Below the pieces are notes generated by a model. That model was not told the origin of the DNA. It saw only the letters and a list, made by a program, of their open reading frames with translations, and made no database searches. From NCBI GenBank assembly GCA_903864275.1, contig CAIPFE010000028.1, forward strand, positions 124,001 to 188,000: 64,000 bases of DNA, in the 5' to 3' direction. Each line of letters opens with the position of its first letter. Position 1 is the first letter of the stretch. Shown here piece after piece: positions 17,879 through 25,833 of this stretch. Both the position numbers and the translations under genes were made by a program. This DNA comes from an uncultured Mucilaginibacter sp. GTDB lineage: Bacteria; Bacteroidota; Bacteroidia; Sphingobacteriales; Sphingobacteriaceae.

Positions 17879-19018
17879 TTATACCCTTATGTATATCTTA
17901 TTCTTATCCAGTATTTTCCCGAAGAGCCAGCAAACCAGCATATAACAGATGGCAAATAACAACGAGCCTATTGCGCCCGGCGCTATAGCCTGGAAAAAGT
18001 TATGGTTTATCCAGCCTGAAGAGTCGGTGTTACTGATATAGATCCAGCTAAGTACAACCACAAAAAGTTCGGAAAATAAATAGATCGGCAGCGGGTTTTT
18101 TCCAACCGTAGTAAAAAAGGCAGTCCAGTTTCCTTTGTTCCACAGCTTTATCTCCACCAAATAAACCAGGGCCGATATCAGCACCATGTCTATCCCAACA
18201 GTTAATAATACGAATGGGCTTGTCCATAATTTTTTAGAGATAGGGAATGTCATATTCCAGCAAAGGGCAATAAAAATGAACAGGAACCCCCACAGCATCA
18301 ATTTTGAAATAGTTTCGTAGGTTTTGCCTTTTTCCTGGATAAACTTGCCGGCATAATAACCGCAGATCACGTTTACGATTGCAGGCAGGGTGCTTAAAAT
18401 CCCTTCAGGGTCAAAAGCTATCCCCCGCTCGCCATGGTATAAATGCGCGTCACCCAAAAGAAATTTATCCAGGTAGGTGCCCGCGTTGGTCAGCATACCA
18501 TAAGGCGCCGAATGGTCGCCAAAAATGAGCAGTATGAACCAGTAGCCAAACAGTAATAAAAGACTGATAATGATTACGGCAGTTGTAGAAGAAATAAAAT
18601 AGATGATGAGCGATGCAAAAAGATAACAAAGCGCGATCCGCTGCAGAACACCAAAAATTCGTGTGTTGCCGATAGAGGATATAGACCACCCGCCGTTTAT
18701 GTTATGCTGGATATCGCCAAACCAGTACATAAGGTAGCCAAGCAGGAAAATAATGGCCGCCCTTTTAAATATCCGGAAAACCACGGCGCCTGTGCTTAAA
18801 TCAGCAAATTTTTTCATTGCAAAGCTCATGGCATTGCCCACAGCGAACAGGAATGATGGAAAAACGAGATCAGTTGGTGTAAACCCGAACCACCTGGCAT
18901 GCTCCAATGGGGCAAAAGCGGTAGCGCCGCTCCCCGGGTTGTTTACGATGATCATAAAAACAATAGTCATTCCGCGAAAAACATCAAGCGAAAGAAACCG
19001 GTTAGGGGTTTTGTCCAT
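17879..19018 (-). CDS. NagX/HGSNAT-like membrane protein (COG4299), copy 2
   Basis: A 379-residue paralogue of the next downstream gene with the same start (NRFLSLDVFRGMTIVFMIIVNN), the same HARWFGFTPTDLVFPSFLF block and near-identical centre (ILSTLPxIVNVICGYYAGKFIQEKGKTYETISKL). The loop after segment 8 and the segment order near the end differ between copies (ISNTDSSGWINHNFFQ here, DKMNFNEMMSEKVFQ in copy 1), so the duplicates have diverged where a substrate loop might be. First gene of a likely three-gene unit with copy 1 and the deacetylase. Confidence 0.85.
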   Translation of the reverse strand: MDKTPNRFLSLDVFRGMTIVFMIIVNNPGSGATAFAPLEHARWFGFTPTDLVFPSFLFAVGNAMSFAMKKFADLSTGAVVFRIFKRAAIIFLLGYLMYWFGDIQHNINGGWSISSIGNTRIFGVLQRIALCYLFASLIIYFISSTTAVIIISLLLLFGYWFILLIFGDHSAPYGMLTNAGTYLDKFLLGDAHLYHGERGIAFDPEGILSTLPAIVNVICGYYAGKFIQEKGKTYETISKLMLWGFLFIFIALCWNMTFPISKKLWTSPFVLLTVGIDMVLISALVYLVEIKLWNKGNWTAFFTTVGKNPLPIYLFSELFVVVLSWIYISNTDSSGWINHNFFQAIAPGAIGSLLFAICYMLVCWLFGKILDKNKIYIRV

Positions 19019-19162
19019 TTCAACAAACAGGTTTTAAATTAATTTCGGGGGAAATAAAATACAATGTAGCAATAGTTATTTATTTAATTCAAATATAATC
19101 TTACATCGCGCATTTCCAAAACCTGTGGTAAGTTTTTAAAATTATTTATAAAGTCTGTTGTA

Positions 19163-19300
19163 GAGATTAGCGACTGGAGATTTGAGATTAGTTAGAAAGG
19201 GATAAGTTTAACTTTGAATTCACCCTCCTGCCATGAACCATGATCTATGAACCATGAACTTTCTCAAATCTCATATCTCAAATCTCAGATCTAACATCTA
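19163..19300. repeat. short-word inverted repeat, gagatttgagattag / catgaacc type
   Basis: The left part (gactggagatttgagattag) faces a right part of repeated tctcaaatctcatatctcaaatc words, and the centre holds catgaaccatgatctatgaaccatg. It lies in the divergent gap between the NagX-like pair and the metallo-hydrolase operon. Confidence 0.55.
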
Positions 19301-19313
19301 TTTTTGACAATCA

Positions 19314-19586
19314 ATGCTCACCATCACCAATCATACACTCGAAAAGCTGGAAATGCTACTGAAAACCACCGGTTACCGGGTGCGGTACGAAAAAGGCAAT
19401 TTTAAAACCGGGGCCTGCTTATTGTTAAACAGCAAGGTAGTGGTGGTGAATAAGTTTTCGGGGCTGGAAAGCAAGATATTGGCCATCAGTGAACTGGCGC
19501 GCGACCTTGATATGGATTATAGTTTGCTGGATGAAAAGCAGGTCGCGTTTTTGCAGCAAATAAAACAAACAAAACTGGAATTTTGA
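19314..19586 (+). CDS. small conserved hypothetical protein (90 aa)
   Basis: A 90-residue alpha/beta protein (MLTITNHTLEKLEMLLKTTG, then TGACLLLNSKVVVVNKFSGLESKI). Its TGA stop overlaps the TTG start of the metallo-hydrolase gene, so translation is probably coupled. Small proteins of this shape are often found at this position in Bacteroidota. Function unknown; a partner role for the hydrolase is inferred from the overlap. Confidence 0.7.
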   Translation: MLTITNHTLEKLEMLLKTTGYRVRYEKGNFKTGACLLLNSKVVVVNKFSGLESKILAISELARDLDMDYSLLDEKQVAFLQQIKQTKLEF

Positions 19587-20344
19587 CAATCACTTTTTTA
19601 GGAACCGGAACCTCGCAGGGTGTGCCTGTTATCGCCTGCAACTGCGAGGTTTGCACTTCGGATGATCCGCGGGATAAGCGATTGCGTACTTCCATTTTGA
19701 TTGAAGGCGCAGGCAAAGTGATCGTTATTGATTCGGGGCCCGATTTCAGGTACCAGATGCTGCGGGCAAAAGTGCAGCACCTGGATGCTATTGTGTTTAC
19801 GCACGAGCACAAAGACCACATTGCCGGGCTGGACGATATCAGGGCATTTAATTATAAACAACAGGGGCCAATTGATGTATATGCCGATTTGCGTGTGCAG
19901 GCCGCCCTCAAACGCGAATTCTATTATATTTTCGAGGACTTTAAATACCCCGGTATCCCGCAGATAACGTTGCATACCATAGGGCTTGCGCCATTTAACA
20001 TCGGCAAAATACATTTTATCCCGATTGAAGTTATGCATTATATGTTGCCTGTGCTTGGTTTCAGAATAAAGGATTTTACCTATATTACTGATGCAAAAAC
20101 GGTTTCGGAAGAAGAAAAAGAAAAAATAAAAGGGTCGAAAATATTAGTGATCAATGCCCTGCAAAAGCAAAACCATATATCGCATTTTACCCTGGATGAG
20201 GCGATAGCTTTCGCCGAAGAAATGGGCGCCGAAAAAACGTATTTTACACATATAAGCCACCGTTTGGGAAAACATGCTATTGTTTCGAAAATGCTGCCAT
20301 CGCATGTTGAATTGGCTTATGATGGGTTGAAGCTGACTGTCTGA
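19583..20344 (+). CDS. MBL-fold metallo-hydrolase (PhnP-like), TTG start
   Basis: A 253-residue metallo-beta-lactamase-fold enzyme beginning with TTG, then TITFLGTGTSQGVPVIACNC, a PhnP/RNase-Z-like start. The metal motif is THEHKDHIAG (HxHxDH), with further ligands at HYMLPVLGF, ITDAKT and FTHISHRLG. The only start that keeps the first beta strand is the TTG that overlaps the upstream TGA. Enzymes of this group cleave phosphodiesters; the substrate here is not known. A long inverted repeat at the stop codon separates it from the convergent lipoprotein gene. Confidence 0.87.
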   Translation: MTITFLGTGTSQGVPVIACNCEVCTSDDPRDKRLRTSILIEGAGKVIVIDSGPDFRYQMLRAKVQHLDAIVFTHEHKDHIAGLDDIRAFNYKQQGPIDVYADLRVQAALKREFYYIFEDFKYPGIPQITLHTIGLAPFNIGKIHFIPIEVMHYMLPVLGFRIKDFTYITDAKTVSEEEKEKIKGSKILVINALQKQNHISHFTLDEAIAFAEEMGAEKTYFTHISHRLGKHAIVSKMLPSHVELAYDGLKLTV

Positions 20345-20424
20345 ACCGTTGATTTAGATGATTTTTATGATTTCACAGAAAAGGATCAGCAAAAGCATAA
20401 AAATCAGTTAAATCAACGGTTCAG
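20341..20424. repeat. 29-bp-arm inverted repeat between convergent genes
   Basis: Positions 20341-20369 (starting CTGAACCGTTGATTTA) and 20396-20424 are reverse complements with two mismatches. The element overlaps the metallo-hydrolase stop codon and lies next to the convergent lipoprotein stop, so it may act as a two-way terminator. The ctgaacc...gattta words relate it to the dispersed element described at 32.3, 41.9 and 42.6 kb. Confidence 0.7.
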
Positions 20425-20425
20425 A

Positions 20426-20929
20426 CTACATCGCCACAAAACTCACCCTGTCTATTGTTCCCTTATAGCTCCCCAAATGGCCCTTGTGGCGAACGTCAAT
20501 TTTCCCGCGTATGGTGATGCTTTTATTATTTAATTGGGTGAATTTGCCATCGTTATATTCAAAAATACCCTTGTGGGTGCCCGTTAAATAGAGGGGGCAA
20601 TCCTGACTGAAATTTACCCAGATGGCATGTTCGCTGGAGTGGTCGACGAACGTACTGTCGTTAACCAGTGCGGATTCTTCTTTACCCTCCTCGTAGGTGC
20701 CGTAAACCTCGACATATTGCTGGTCGTAATTATCGATACTATCTATTAGTTGGGTAAACCCTACCCGTTTGAAGCTGATACCGTCATCGCAATTACTCTG
20801 GTATATCTTTTTTTTATCGCTTTTACAGGATTGCAAAACACAAGCGATAAACAGTAAGTGAAAAATTGCCGCTTTGCAGGCTGAAGACAGGGGGATACGC
20901 GCACGAGTAAATGCCATAACATTGATCAT
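20426..20929 (-). CDS. hypothetical lipoprotein (167 aa)
   Basis: The N-terminus has a hydrophobic stretch ending in a lipobox (FIACVLQSC, Cys about 35), so the mature protein should be lipid-anchored. The body (VEVYGTYEEGKEESAL, IWVNFSQDCPLYL, ITIRGKIDVRHKGHLGSYKGTIDRV) looks like an OB-fold-type beta barrel, possibly related to small nucleic-acid- or ligand-binding lipoproteins. MAFTRARI, four codons in, is an alternative start. Convergent with the metallo-hydrolase gene. Function unknown. Confidence 0.65.
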   Translation of the reverse strand: MINVMAFTRARIPLSSACKAAIFHLLFIACVLQSCKSDKKKIYQSNCDDGISFKRVGFTQLIDSIDNYDQQYVEVYGTYEEGKEESALVNDSTFVDHSSEHAIWVNFSQDCPLYLTGTHKGIFEYNDGKFTQLNNKSITIRGKIDVRHKGHLGSYKGTIDRVSFVAM

Positions 20930-21183
20930 GAATAAATGAAAATACCCCCGGTGTTAAGTCAAAAGTCGTCCCGATAGCTATCGGGAATGGAAAGTCGATT
21001 TCGTTACTTTCGACTAAGCATTAATTTACGATGACAATACCAGTAAGGCTGTTACTCAATACCCCTATTGAAAACACCTTTTTTTGACCACTTGCCAGGC
21101 AAATGGTTTAATGCGTAATTTAGGAAAAATTAAGCCTTTTTACAATTTAAAAAGAATATTACATTTAAATAAAATTACCAATT

Positions 21184-22758
21184 ATGAACAAAAGAATAAT
21201 TACCGCGTTTTTGCTGTTTTTTGCGATGGGCGCAAGGGCACAGCAAAAAGTAATTCAATTGTATGAAGGCGCAGGTGCAGGCTCCGAAAACTGGAATTAT
21301 AATGAAAAAGAATTTGTAAACAATGCCCGGCACGATACCCTGGCCTACAATATTTCGCACCCAACCTTAACTGTTTACCCTGCGGACCCACAGATCGCTA
21401 CCGGCACAGCCGTAATTGTTTGCCCCGGTGGCGGTTTCTATATTTTGAGTATGAACAGTGAAGGCACCGATGTAGCGCATTGGCTTAACCGGAAAGGCGT
21501 AACTGTTTTTATTTTGAAATACCGGTTGGGCCAAAGTCTAACTGATGACCCTGGCAAAGAGCTGGGCGAAAATATGAGAAAAAGCGATTTCATTAATAAA
21601 ATAACCCCCATCATCCCGCTTTCTGTAGCTGATGGCCACGCGGCTATTAAATATGTTCGCGCACACGCTGCCGACTATGGAATTTCCCCGTCGCGCATAG
21701 GGATCATTGGGTTTTCTGCCGGGGGGACTGTGGCTGCCTCATCGGCGTTTAATTATGATGCGAATGACCGGCCGGATTTTGTGGCGCCAATTTATGCTTT
21801 CATGCCACCAACATTACAAGGGCCTATAGTTCCAGACGAGCCGCCGATATTCCTGGCAGCGGCTACCGATGACCAGTTAGGGCTGGCTGCTCACAGTGTC
21901 GACCTATACTCCAAATGGCTGGCCTCAAAACACAAGGCCGAATTACATATTTATACAAAAGGGGGCCATGGTTTTGGTATGAACAAACAACACATTCCTA
22001 CTGATACATGGATCGACCGTTACGGGGATTGGCTGGATATGCTCGGCTTTTTAAAACCGATAGATCCCAAAGTGGTGGCAAACCTGGAACAAATGGAGAA
22101 AAACAGGAAGTTCTTCGCCGACCTGCCTCACAAAGACTGGGCCTTTATCCAAAAATATGAGCAGCAAAACGCTGCAGCGCCCCCGCCCGCTCCCGGCGAA
22201 AAGCGGGTGGTGTTTATGGGAAATTCGATTACCGAGGGGTGGCGAAATATGGATTCGTCTTTTTTCGTCGGCCATAATTATTATGGCCGCGGCATCAGCG
22301 GGCAAACTACCGGGCAAATGCTGGTGCGTTTTCGCGAGGATGTGATCAATTTACAGCCAAAGGTGGTTGTAATATTGGCCGGGATCAATGACATCGCCCA
22401 AAATAACGGCCCTTCAAAAATTGAAGACATTTTCGGAAACATTAAATCCATGGCTGAGCTGGCGCGGCTGGCACACATCAAAGTGGTGATCTCGTCTATA
22501 TTACCTGCTTCTGTAATCCCCTGGCGGCCTGCTATCGACCCAAAACCAGGCGTAACACAGCTGAATAAATTACTGAAGGATTATTGTGAACAAAACCATA
22601 TCGTTTACCTCGATTATTATTCAAAAATGGTGGATGACCGGCAGGGCTTACCCGCAAATCTATCGCATGATGGCGTTCACCCTACCCTTGAGGGCTATAA
22701 AGTGATGGAGCCGCTGGCCGAAAAAGCGATAGATGAAGCTTTGAAAAGGAAAGAGTAA
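21184..22758 (+). CDS. secreted two-domain esterase: alpha/beta hydrolase + SGNH hydrolase
   Basis: A 524-residue protein with a signal peptide (to about residue 20). Residues about 45-290 form an alpha/beta hydrolase of the acetyl-xylan-esterase/BD-FAE type: oxyanion CPGGGF, nucleophile Ser178 in GFSAGG, Asp229, His262 in GGHGFG. After a Pro/Ala linker (about 330-338), residues 340-520 form an SGNH/GDSL esterase: block I Ser348 in GNSITEGW, block III Asn402 in AGINDI, block V Asp496 and His499 in SHDGVHP. Both catalytic sites look complete. It likely removes acetyl or acyl groups from plant polysaccharides outside the inner membrane. Monocistronic. Confidence 0.9.
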   Translation: MNKRIITAFLLFFAMGARAQQKVIQLYEGAGAGSENWNYNEKEFVNNARHDTLAYNISHPTLTVYPADPQIATGTAVIVCPGGGFYILSMNSEGTDVAHWLNRKGVTVFILKYRLGQSLTDDPGKELGENMRKSDFINKITPIIPLSVADGHAAIKYVRAHAADYGISPSRIGIIGFSAGGTVAASSAFNYDANDRPDFVAPIYAFMPPTLQGPIVPDEPPIFLAAATDDQLGLAAHSVDLYSKWLASKHKAELHIYTKGGHGFGMNKQHIPTDTWIDRYGDWLDMLGFLKPIDPKVVANLEQMEKNRKFFADLPHKDWAFIQKYEQQNAAAPPPAPGEKRVVFMGNSITEGWRNMDSSFFVGHNYYGRGISGQTTGQMLVRFREDVINLQPKVVVILAGINDIAQNNGPSKIEDIFGNIKSMAELARLAHIKVVISSILPASVIPWRPAIDPKPGVTQLNKLLKDYCEQNHIVYLDYYSKMVDDRQGLPANLSHDGVHPTLEGYKVMEPLAEKAIDEALKRKE

Positions 22759-22928
22759 TAAAAAAGACAGTCATGCTGTCCGCCAACTGGTCGGATCAGC
22801 ACCTCAAAGATAGGTAGTTCGTTTGTTGCCAACTTGCATTTTGTACACAGGCATGATTTTTAATTAGCATGTGGGGGCTGAAACAAGTTCAGTATGACGT
22901 TTTGTTCGTCACCAGGTTATCCCGTTAA

Positions 22929-24809
22929 TCACTTCACCACCGGCAAAACCAATTTCGATTGATCATCAAATACGTTAATGGTTTCCTTTAAAAAGTCATC
23001 ATCCTTGGCGTGGTAAATATCAATAAATTGCTGTGGGTTGCGGTCGACAAGCGGGAACCAGCTGCTTTGCACCTGCACCATAATGCGATGGCCTTTTTTA
23101 AAGGTATGGGCAACATCGGGCATGGTGTATTTTACTTCTGTTGGCTTGCCGGGCACAAAGGCTTCGGGGTTTGCGTAACTGTTACGGTACCTGCCCCGCA
23201 TAATTTCGGCGCGGACCAGCATCTGGTAGCCGCCCATAGGGTATTTTAAAACCGGGTCGTTTTCGGCGTAAATATCTACATCATTATAGCTGCCATTATC
23301 AGGAAAAACATCTATCAGTTTCACCACGAAATCAGCATCAGTGTTGGATATACTTACCATTAAGTCGGTAATTACAGGACCGGCAAGCGTAACATCGTTG
23401 GTTAAAATATCTGTTTGATAGGTCAAAACATCGGTACGGCGGGAGGCAAAGCGCTGGTCGTCGGTCATGTAATTGCGGGTGCGGTTAAAGTGTACGTCCT
23501 GGGTATAAGGCACCGGTTTGGCAGGGTCGCTGATATAGGTATCGAAGGGTGGCTTATCGGAACTTGAAGCGCTAAACGATAGTTTGCCTTTTTGCTGTAA
23601 ATAAATATCAGTGGGCTGTACATCAGCAGGCGGCCATTGCGGCAGTTGGCGCCATTTGTTTTCACCGGTAAAAAAAACGGTGGCTTTGCTGATGCTATCA
23701 ACCGAACCAACACCACGCAGGTAATAATCAAAAAATGGGATCTCGATATGGTTGGCATACCACTCACTGGTATTGCTGCCCCATTGCACATTGCCCAAAT
23801 GCGTGCCATCATTGTTTCGCCATTCCTCGTGGTACCATGGACCCATTACAAGGCGGTTATTAGTGGCAGGGCTTTGCTTGTCAATAGCTTTATAAACATT
23901 CCATGCACCGAAGCAGTCCTCAGCATCAAACTCCCCTCCTACCACCAGCATGGCGGGTTTAACATCTTTAATACCAACCCTGGCGTTGCGGGCCATCCAC
24001 CAGGCATCGCGGTTGGGGTGGTTCATCATTTCGTTCCAGAACTTGAGGCTGTCGCCCGCCAATTTGGTAAGGTTTGGCAAAGCGCCTTCGCTTAAATAGA
24101 ACTGGTAATTATCATGTATCGGCGGGTCGTAAGTCGGCGCGGCCACGGAAGTCGGGTGGGGGTGCGGCTGTCCAAAGCCAAACCCCTTATAAAAAGCAAA
24201 AGCATCCATCTGGAAAAAAGCGCCATTGTGGTGGAAATCATCGCCCACAAACCAGTCGGTTACAGGCGCCTCGGGACTAACCGCCTTTAACGCCGGGTGA
24301 CCGCTCAGCGAAGCCATCGTCGAATAAAAACCGGGATACGAGATGCCGAAAACGCCAACATTGCCATTATTATTCTCCAGGTTTTTCACCAACCAGTCGA
24401 TCGTATCATAGGTATCGCTGGCCTCGTCAATATCCTTATTGGTTTTCTTGTTAAAATTAAAAGGGCGCACATCGGCAAACTCACCTTCGCTCATCCATCG
24501 TCCCCGTACATCGGCTATCACCATGATAAACCCTTTGCGGCAATATTTTATGAGGTGGTTTATCCAGAATTCCCGGTACTTATCTTTACCATAGGGCGCG
24601 CAGGAATATGGCGTACGCTCCATCAGGATAGGATGTTTTTCCGAATTATCTTTAGGCAGGTAAGCCGATATAAACAATTTAACGCCATCGCGCATTGGGA
24701 TGCTTACTTCTTTTTTGATGTAGTTATTTACGAACCAAACGGAATCGGCGCTTTGGGCAAATGATAAAAAGGGGAACAGGAAAAACACGAGGGTGTATAA
24801 TTTTTTCAT
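22929..24809 (-). CDS. CocE/NonD family hydrolase, secreted
   Basis: A 626-residue enzyme with a signal peptide (to about residue 18, LSFAQ). The N-terminal X-Pro dipeptidyl-peptidase S15-type domain has MRDGVKLFISAYLPK, the nucleophile motif GVFGISYPGFYS (Ser), and a helical cap; the C-terminal jelly-roll domain (about 420-620) contains IDVFPDNGSYNDV and the typical RGRYRNS. Family members hydrolyse amides, dipeptides or cephalosporin-like esters; the substrate of this one is unknown. It lies downstream of the beta-lactamase operon on the same strand, separated by a perfect hairpin. Confidence 0.88.
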   Translation of the reverse strand: MKKLYTLVFFLFPFLSFAQSADSVWFVNNYIKKEVSIPMRDGVKLFISAYLPKDNSEKHPILMERTPYSCAPYGKDKYREFWINHLIKYCRKGFIMVIADVRGRWMSEGEFADVRPFNFNKKTNKDIDEASDTYDTIDWLVKNLENNNGNVGVFGISYPGFYSTMASLSGHPALKAVSPEAPVTDWFVGDDFHHNGAFFQMDAFAFYKGFGFGQPHPHPTSVAAPTYDPPIHDNYQFYLSEGALPNLTKLAGDSLKFWNEMMNHPNRDAWWMARNARVGIKDVKPAMLVVGGEFDAEDCFGAWNVYKAIDKQSPATNNRLVMGPWYHEEWRNNDGTHLGNVQWGSNTSEWYANHIEIPFFDYYLRGVGSVDSISKATVFFTGENKWRQLPQWPPADVQPTDIYLQQKGKLSFSASSSDKPPFDTYISDPAKPVPYTQDVHFNRTRNYMTDDQRFASRRTDVLTYQTDILTNDVTLAGPVITDLMVSISNTDADFVVKLIDVFPDNGSYNDVDIYAENDPVLKYPMGGYQMLVRAEIMRGRYRNSYANPEAFVPGKPTEVKYTMPDVAHTFKKGHRIMVQVQSSWFPLVDRNPQQFIDIYHAKDDDFLKETINVFDDQSKLVLPVVK

Positions 24810-24885
24810 GATGATAATTTAGCTAGGTTGAAAGGTAAAGATGGGGAATTTTTGAGAAGAATGGAAATGGTGCTGCAGATGTGCA

Positions 24886-24916
24886 GACTTACGAAGTTTT
24901 ATAAACTTCGTAAGTC
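24886..24916. terminator. perfect 14-bp hairpin, acttacgaagttt type
   Basis: GACTTACGAAGTTT (24886-24899) and its exact reverse complement (24903-24916) flank the loop TAT. It lies 6 bases after the beta-lactamase stop codon (minus strand), where a terminator would be expected. No T-tract follows, so it could also be a dispersed hairpin. Confidence 0.55.
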
Positions 24917-24922
24917 TCGGGA

Positions 24923-25822
24923 CTACTTCCCATAATAATCCCACGCAACCTTTGCAATTTTAGCAATGGTGCCCTCGCGGGTTGCTTCATCATTGGTTGA
25001 GTTACACACAAAAACCGAAATCGCCAGGTGTTTGCCATTGGGCAGGGTAATTATGCCAACGTCATTGGTTGCGGGTGTTAAACCTTCCGCATTAGTGCCT
25101 GATGTGCCTGTTTTATGTGCCACGACGGCATCGGCCGGTAAAAGGCCCCTCAATCTTTTCGGGCCGGTGGATGTTTCAATCATTATTTTATACAGGAAAT
25201 CGGTGTTGCTTTTTGTAAGTATCTTACCATTATAAAACTGGTCGAGCAGTACGGTCATTTCTTTTGGCTTGCACCAGTTTACGTATTGCAGTTCCCATAA
25301 CGAGGCCATATCAGTTTCAGAGGCCCGTATCGCTATCCCCCGGATGCCCAGCTGAAGCATGTAGGCCTGCACGCGCGGTGTACCGCCGATCAGTTTTAAC
25401 AGGATATCACAGGCGCTGTTGTCACTTTGCGATACCATATAGCTTAACAATTCGCTGACAGGCAAATCAACATTGCCTTCCGGGTATTTTTCGCGTAGGG
25501 GGCTGTACAAATTCTTCGGCATATCCCGTTTTTTTATGTGCACGGGTTGGTCCAGCTTAAGTTTCCCGGTATCAACCAGGTGCAAAACGGTAAGCGCTAT
25601 CGGGAACTTAAATACGCTGTGCATAACAAGCCTCGCGTTGCCGTTAATTGATAAAGTATCCCTGCTTTCGATACCCAAAATTGAAACACCAACTATACCC
25701 TTTACCGGCTTTGTAATTTCTTCTATTTGTGCCCTTAATGTGTTTTGCTGGGCGTATAATCCATGCGGAATTAAAAAAATGCAACATAAACCGATAGCAA
25801 TGCTAAACTTTTTCATACCCAC
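24923..25822 (-). CDS. class A beta-lactamase, subclass A2 (PER/CfxA-like)
   Basis: A 299-residue protein with a signal peptide (to about residue 25, GLYAQ). Active-site elements are present: SVFK (Ser69, Lys72), SDN (133-135), a Glu in the omega-loop segment SETDM (about 169), and KTGT (237-240). The omega region QYVNW and the tail MIETSTGPKRLRGLLPADAVVAHKTG match the PER/CfxA branch typical of Bacteroidota. It should hydrolyse penicillins or cephalosporins in the periplasm. It starts 11 bases after the S33 hydrolase gene and is the last gene of the sdpR-sdpI operon. ATG at 25816 is an alternative start. The actual drug spectrum cannot be told. Confidence 0.9.
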   Translation of the reverse strand: MGMKKFSIAIGLCCIFLIPHGLYAQQNTLRAQIEEITKPVKGIVGVSILGIESRDTLSINGNARLVMHSVFKFPIALTVLHLVDTGKLKLDQPVHIKKRDMPKNLYSPLREKYPEGNVDLPVSELLSYMVSQSDNSACDILLKLIGGTPRVQAYMLQLGIRGIAIRASETDMASLWELQYVNWCKPKEMTVLLDQFYNGKILTKSNTDFLYKIMIETSTGPKRLRGLLPADAVVAHKTGTSGTNAEGLTPATNDVGIITLPNGKHLAISVFVCNSTNDEATREGTIAKIAKVAWDYYGK

Positions 25823-25833
25823 TAATAACGCAA

